DNA of 64,000 nt. Source: Dysosmobacter sp. (GTDB lineage: Bacteria > Bacillota > Clostridia > Oscillospirales > Oscillospiraceae). A program made the position numbers and the translations under genes. Location: contig JAPFEH010000051.1 in the NCBI GenBank assembly GCA_026169195.1, positions 25,836-89,835 of the forward strand, in the 5' to 3' direction. Below the pieces are notes generated by a model. That model was not told where the DNA came from and searched no databases. It saw nothing but the letters and a program-made list of their open reading frames with translations. Below, piece by piece: positions 60,881 to 64,000 of this stretch (its first letter is position 1; every line of letters begins with the position of its first letter).

Positions 60881-62146
60881 TCAATTTTTCACAGAATCCG
60901 GTGGCGCTTCTCCGCCGGCGCTCCACGCGGCGCTCTCCCGCAGGCTCCGGCCCATCCGCAGCACCACTTCCACCAGCACCATGCTGGCTGCAGCAACCGC
61001 GATGCCCATGAGGATCCCCGGCCGGTAAGAGCCCACCGCATCGTATAAGAACCCCAATGTGACTGTGGCAATGGGGACTCCCACGGTGGTAGAGATCGTC
61101 ACAATGGAGGAGATCCGTCCGTAATCCCGGCTGCCGAACACCTCCCGCACCAGAATCGGGGTCATGACGCAGGACATGCCCATGGCAAAGCCCGCCCCCA
61201 GAGAGCCGATGCTGAACCACCAGCTGCTGCGGATCAGCAGCGCGGAAAATCCGGCCACCACCACGCCAAGCCCCAGATACATGGCGCGCCGGATCCCTGC
61301 CCTGTCGTAGTACCAGCCCAGAAACAGCTTGCTGATCACGTTTCCGATCATGCACAGCGCCGTCATCCGGGCGCCGAAGGCCTCAGTGAAGCCCTCCGCA
61401 GTCCCGTAGGACGCCAGTTGCAGATAATATCCGCAGATAAAGGAGATCAGCAGCGCCAGAAAAATGACCACAGGGTACACGGCACGCTTTTTGGCGGCTT
61501 CGTAGGAGATGCCGGTCACCGGTACTGCCGCGCAGGTCTCCTCCGCACCGAGCGGAACCGTCCCCCGGTCCTCCGGACGCAGGTAGAGCAGCCACGAGGC
61601 CGGCGCCGCCATCAGAAGGGAGATCAGCCCCAAAGCCACCGAAGCAGCCCGCCAGCCCCAAGACGCGATCATGGCAGCGCCGATAGGGCTCATAATGGCA
61701 CCCGCCAGCCCCGAAGTCGCCGCCGCAAAGCCGATTGCCGCCCCCCGTCCCTTCCGGAACCAATTGCCAAGGAGCACCGGCACCGGATAAAACAGCAGAT
61801 ACGCGCCTGTCAGCCCCTGAATGGCACCTGCCACATAAAAAGCCGCCAGAGATTGAAAGGTTGCCTGCAGCATCACAGACCCTGCGAAAATCACCGATGC
61901 GCCGCACAGCAGCCGGCGGATATTGACCCGATGGAACACCCGGCCCGCAAAGGGAAGCATAATACAGGAAAACAGGCCGAAAAACAGCATATAAAACGTG
62001 AACGACCCTAATCCGACGCCCAGATCCCGGCAGATCGGCCCGTAAAAAATACCGCGGCAGTTGTGGATCACGCCCAGCGTGCCCCCCTGCACCAGACAAC
62101 AGGCGGCTAACATCACATACGCGTAATGGATTTTCTTTTTCATCAT
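60881..62146 (-). CDS. MFS transporter (monocarboxylate/oxalate-formate antiporter type)
   Basis: This 421-residue protein has twelve membrane helices and belongs to the major facilitator superfamily. Blocks include RGIFYGPICRDLGVGLGSFT (about 31-50), FHRVNIRRLLCGASVIFAG near 76-94, and in the second half KLFLGWYYDRAGIRRAMYLG, the typical MFS loop. The substrate is unknown; the subfamily often moves organic acids. GGAGG lies seven bases before the first ATG of an ATG-ATG pair at 62141-62146. It lies between the sigma-54 activator gene and the liv operon, 212 bases from the former. Confidence 0.88.
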   Translation of the reverse strand: MMKKKIHYAYVMLAACCLVQGGTLGVIHNCRGIFYGPICRDLGVGLGSFTFYMLFFGLFSCIMLPFAGRVFHRVNIRRLLCGASVIFAGSVMLQATFQSLAAFYVAGAIQGLTGAYLLFYPVPVLLGNWFRKGRGAAIGFAAATSGLAGAIMSPIGAAMIASWGWRAASVALGLISLLMAAPASWLLYLRPEDRGTVPLGAEETCAAVPVTGISYEAAKKRAVYPVVIFLALLISFICGYYLQLASYGTAEGFTEAFGARMTALCMIGNVISKLFLGWYYDRAGIRRAMYLGLGVVVAGFSALLIRSSWWFSIGSLGAGFAMGMSCVMTPILVREVFGSRDYGRISSIVTISTTVGVPIATVTLGFLYDAVGSYRPGILMGIAVAAASMVLVEVVLRMGRSLRESAAWSAGGEAPPDSVKN

Positions 62147-62281
62147 CGTTCTGCCTCCGCTTTTCCGCTCCCAGACCTCCGGGAACGCAAGTCTTTGTAT
62201 CCGGCTTACGGAATACCGAAGCCTGTTTTTCGCCGCCTTCCTTCTCCGGCTATTTTCACAAAAGCTCCTGAAGAATGGACA

Positions 62282-62329
62282 AAACCGAAGTCCTCTATCC
62301 GATTTTACCGGGACAGGAACTTCGGTTTC
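62282..62329 (-). terminator. Terminator of the sigma-54 activator gene
   Basis: AAACCGAAGT/ACTTCGGTTT with an inner CCT.TCC/GGA.AGG forms a hairpin followed on the minus strand by TTTTGTCC. It lies 30 bases past the activator stop codon. Confidence 0.7.
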
Positions 62330-62358
62330 GCTCATTGCACATGGGGAACAGCGATTCC

Positions 62359-63741
62359 TCACTGTTTTTCCTTTTCGTTCTTGTAATTCTGCATTTTTCT
62401 CACAATGGTAGAGGGATCCACACCCAGCATGCCGGCAGCCTTCCGCACGGAACCGCACTGCTGGATCGCCCGGTCAATGGCTGCGTGCTCGGCCCGCTCC
62501 ACGGTCACCTTCAGCGGCAAAATTTCCCGCTCCTCTCCTGTCAAGGCAGCCTTTGCCGCTTGAAATTTCTCCGGCAGATTTTCCAGCTTGATCAAATCAC
62601 CCGGTGTTGTGATCACCAGATTCTCCACAACGTTTTCCAATTCCCGAACGTTCCCCGGCCAATCGTAATTTTCAAATGCGTCAATGGTATCATAGAGAAT
62701 GGATTTCTGCGTGTGGTATTTCTGATTCGTGACCATCAGAAAATGGTTGATCAGCGGCACGATATCTTCTTTCCGTTCCCGCAGCGGCGGAATCACAAGG
62801 GACACCACATTCAGTCTATAATACAAATCTTCCCGGAAGGTCCCGTTTCGAATCATTTCCTCCAGATTTTTATTGGTAGCCGCGATGACACGCACATCCA
62901 GATCAATGCTTTCCGTCCCGCCTACCCGCATGATCCTCCGCTGCTGGAGGACGCGCAGCAGCTTGACCTGCATATGAAGCGGCAGGTCGCCGATCTCGTC
63001 CAGAAAAATCGTTCCGCCATTTGCCGTTTCAAAAAGGCCTTTTCTTCCTCTGCTGTCCGCGCCGGTAAAGGCCCCCTTCTCATAACCGAAAAACTCGGAT
63101 TCCACCAGATGCTCCGGAATGGCGCCGCAATTGATCTGAATGAACGGCTGATCCTTCCGCGGACTGTTATTGACGATCATTTCTGAAATCAATTCCTTGC
63201 CGGTACCGGATTCCCCCAAAATCAGCACCGTGGCGCCGTCAAAGGACGCGATCCGCTGGGCAAGCTCCACAACCTCATGGAACGCCTTGCTTTTTGCAAT
63301 GATTTCACTGATCCCCAGCCGGATTTTCATATTTTCCAGCTCTTTGTTCTGTCTCTGGATAATCTCCTCTTTATCTCGGAGACTGCTCTGCACCTTATTC
63401 AAGGTCGTGATGTCACGAACATTGTTGAACACATGACGGATGGAGCCATCCTTGTTCAGAATCGGCGTAGCCGTCGACAAAACGGTCAGCTTTGTATTGT
63501 AATTATAGCAGACTTTGGAGACCTGACACTTTTTCTCGATCGCCTCCAGAATTGCAGAATCAGAAAAAATCTTTTCCTCCAGCAGTTCCTGCGTCTTTCG
63601 CCCTTCCAAATCCGCCTTGGTCACTCCCAGAAGCGCTGCGTTTGCAGAGTTGGCAAACAGGACCTTGCCTTCGCCATCTGTAATCCAGATCCCGTCAAAG
63701 GAGGATTCCAGCATCTCAAACAAGCTTTCCGCATCGACCAT
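62359..63741 (-). CDS. Sigma-54-dependent transcriptional activator with PAS domain
   Basis: This 460-residue protein has an N-terminal PAS domain (about 5-115, FDGIWITDGEGKVLFANSAN), a short coiled coil, an AAA+ domain with Walker A GESGTGKE (about 175-182), the sigma-54 contact loop GAFTGA (about 234-239) and Walker B TIFLDEIGDL, and a Fis-type helix-turn-helix at the C-terminus (AAIDRAIQQCGSVRKAAGML). It remodels RNA polymerase with sigma-54 in response to a signal bound by PAS. The ATG follows GAGGAGAG. The downstream MFS gene is the most likely target, though I found no clear -24/-12 promoter. Confidence 0.93.
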   Translation of the reverse strand: MVDAESLFEMLESSFDGIWITDGEGKVLFANSANAALLGVTKADLEGRKTQELLEEKIFSDSAILEAIEKKCQVSKVCYNYNTKLTVLSTATPILNKDGSIRHVFNNVRDITTLNKVQSSLRDKEEIIQRQNKELENMKIRLGISEIIAKSKAFHEVVELAQRIASFDGATVLILGESGTGKELISEMIVNNSPRKDQPFIQINCGAIPEHLVESEFFGYEKGAFTGADSRGRKGLFETANGGTIFLDEIGDLPLHMQVKLLRVLQQRRIMRVGGTESIDLDVRVIAATNKNLEEMIRNGTFREDLYYRLNVVSLVIPPLRERKEDIVPLINHFLMVTNQKYHTQKSILYDTIDAFENYDWPGNVRELENVVENLVITTPGDLIKLENLPEKFQAAKAALTGEEREILPLKVTVERAEHAAIDRAIQQCGSVRKAAGMLGVDPSTIVRKMQNYKNEKEKQ

Positions 63742-63790
63742 ATGTATTCTCTCCTCACTTCCGCCCTGTTTCGATCCAGCGCATTTTGTC

Positions 63791-63810
63791 CGCAGGTGCC
63801 ATTATAGCAA
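63791..63810 (-). promoter_or_regulatory. Possible -10 region of the activator gene
   Basis: TTGCTATAAT (minus strand, about 63802-63811) is an extended -10-like box 60 bases before the gene, without a good -35 box. Confidence 0.4.
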
Positions 63811-63909
63811 AAATTTCTCTGCAAATAAAGTTCTTTCCTCTATACGTTTTTACCGAATCTTAGGTCAGTTTACAAGGAACTACACGCAGACCGTGAAACG
63901 GGCTGCTGA

Positions 63910-63958
63910 CAACAAACGGCGCTATGCTCCCGGCTGGGTGCATAGCACCTGTTTGTTG
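63910..63958. repeat. Nested inverted repeats at the right edge
   Basis: CAACAAAC (63910-63917) pairs with GTTTGTTG (63951-63958), and inside it GCTATGC (63921-63927) pairs with GCATAGC (63940-63946), giving a large hairpin. It is followed by GGGGGTTTCCAAAGGGGGCA and GCGCCCC, a pattern of a second hairpin. It could be a terminator, the edge of a mobile element or a dispersed repeat. The gene-free stretch 63842-64000 holds nothing else I can name. Confidence 0.5.
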
Positions 63959-64000
63959 CGGGGGTTTCCAAAGGGGGCAGCGCCCCATTTGGCACACGAC

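Noticed and set aside
62204..62217. GG-N10-GC spacing upstream of the MFS gene as a sigma-54 promoter
   Set aside because: Only the GG and GC pairs match; the rest of TGGCAC-N5-TTGC is absent, so chance is the simpler explanation.

Overview
The window looks like chromosome of a fairly GC-rich, spore-forming, anaerobic Firmicute, most plausibly a gut member of the class Clostridia close to Oscillospiraceae (Oscillibacter/Dysosmobacter/Flavonifractor-like). This rests on a SpoIIE homologue, the Gram-positive order rimP-nusA-ylxR-L7Ae-infB-rbfA-nrnA-truB-ribF, Shine-Dalgarno sequences of the AGGAGG type, an arginine deiminase cluster, and GTG/TTG starts. The genus is inference. I see no rRNA, tRNA, CRISPR array or intact mobile element.

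Layout. 1-2.7 kb: start of a sodium:alanine/glycine symporter behind a strong promoter and a tandem glycine riboswitch, then two tandem MgtC-family genes with a long leader. 2.7-8 kb: a YhaM-type L-cysteine desulfidase family protein, a ZIP metal transporter, a DUF1294 membrane protein, and a pseudouridine operon psuK-ygjV-psuG. 8-11 kb: a divergent LytTR regulator, DUF3021-like membrane protein, second membrane protein and lipoprotein. 10.9-16.8 kb: a P-type-ATPase-like protein that has lost its catalytic motif, an RlmB-type methyltransferase, ftsH and an acetyltransferase. 16.9-25 kb: a MATE exporter, a MarR-controlled ABC exporter pair, an SGNH hydrolase and a sugar nucleotidyltransferase. 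25-27 kb: a Fur-family gene with a Fur-like box, fused by overlaps to znuC-znuB. 27-35.7 kb: the nusA-infB translation and ribosome-maturation operon. 35.8-38.2 kb: spoIIE and a small membrane protein. 38.3-45.2 kb: a structured element, a membrane protein, an MMPL exporter with a large coiled-coil exported partner, and two divergent TetR genes.

45.2-48.8 kb is patchier: a low-GC small protein, a cardiolipin synthase gene cut by an in-frame amber codon, azlCD, and a transposase remnant. 48.8-55.6 kb: prfC, an acetyltransferase, the arginine-catabolism genes arcA-argF-yfcC, and a lipoprotein. 55.7-60.6 kb: a complete livKHMGF branched-chain amino acid importer. 60.9-63.7 kb: an MFS transporter and a sigma-54-dependent PAS/AAA+ activator. 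The right edge carries strong inverted repeats.

Taken together the region is mostly core gene expression plus amino-acid and metal transport: glycine/alanine uptake, liv uptake, azlCD export, arginine fermentation, and Fur-regulated zinc-type uptake. The most unusual items are the catalytically degenerate P-type-ATPase-like membrane protein (10881-12965), the amber-interrupted cls gene (45793-47193), and the structured element at 38300-38465. All family names come from reading motifs by eye; no database search was run.
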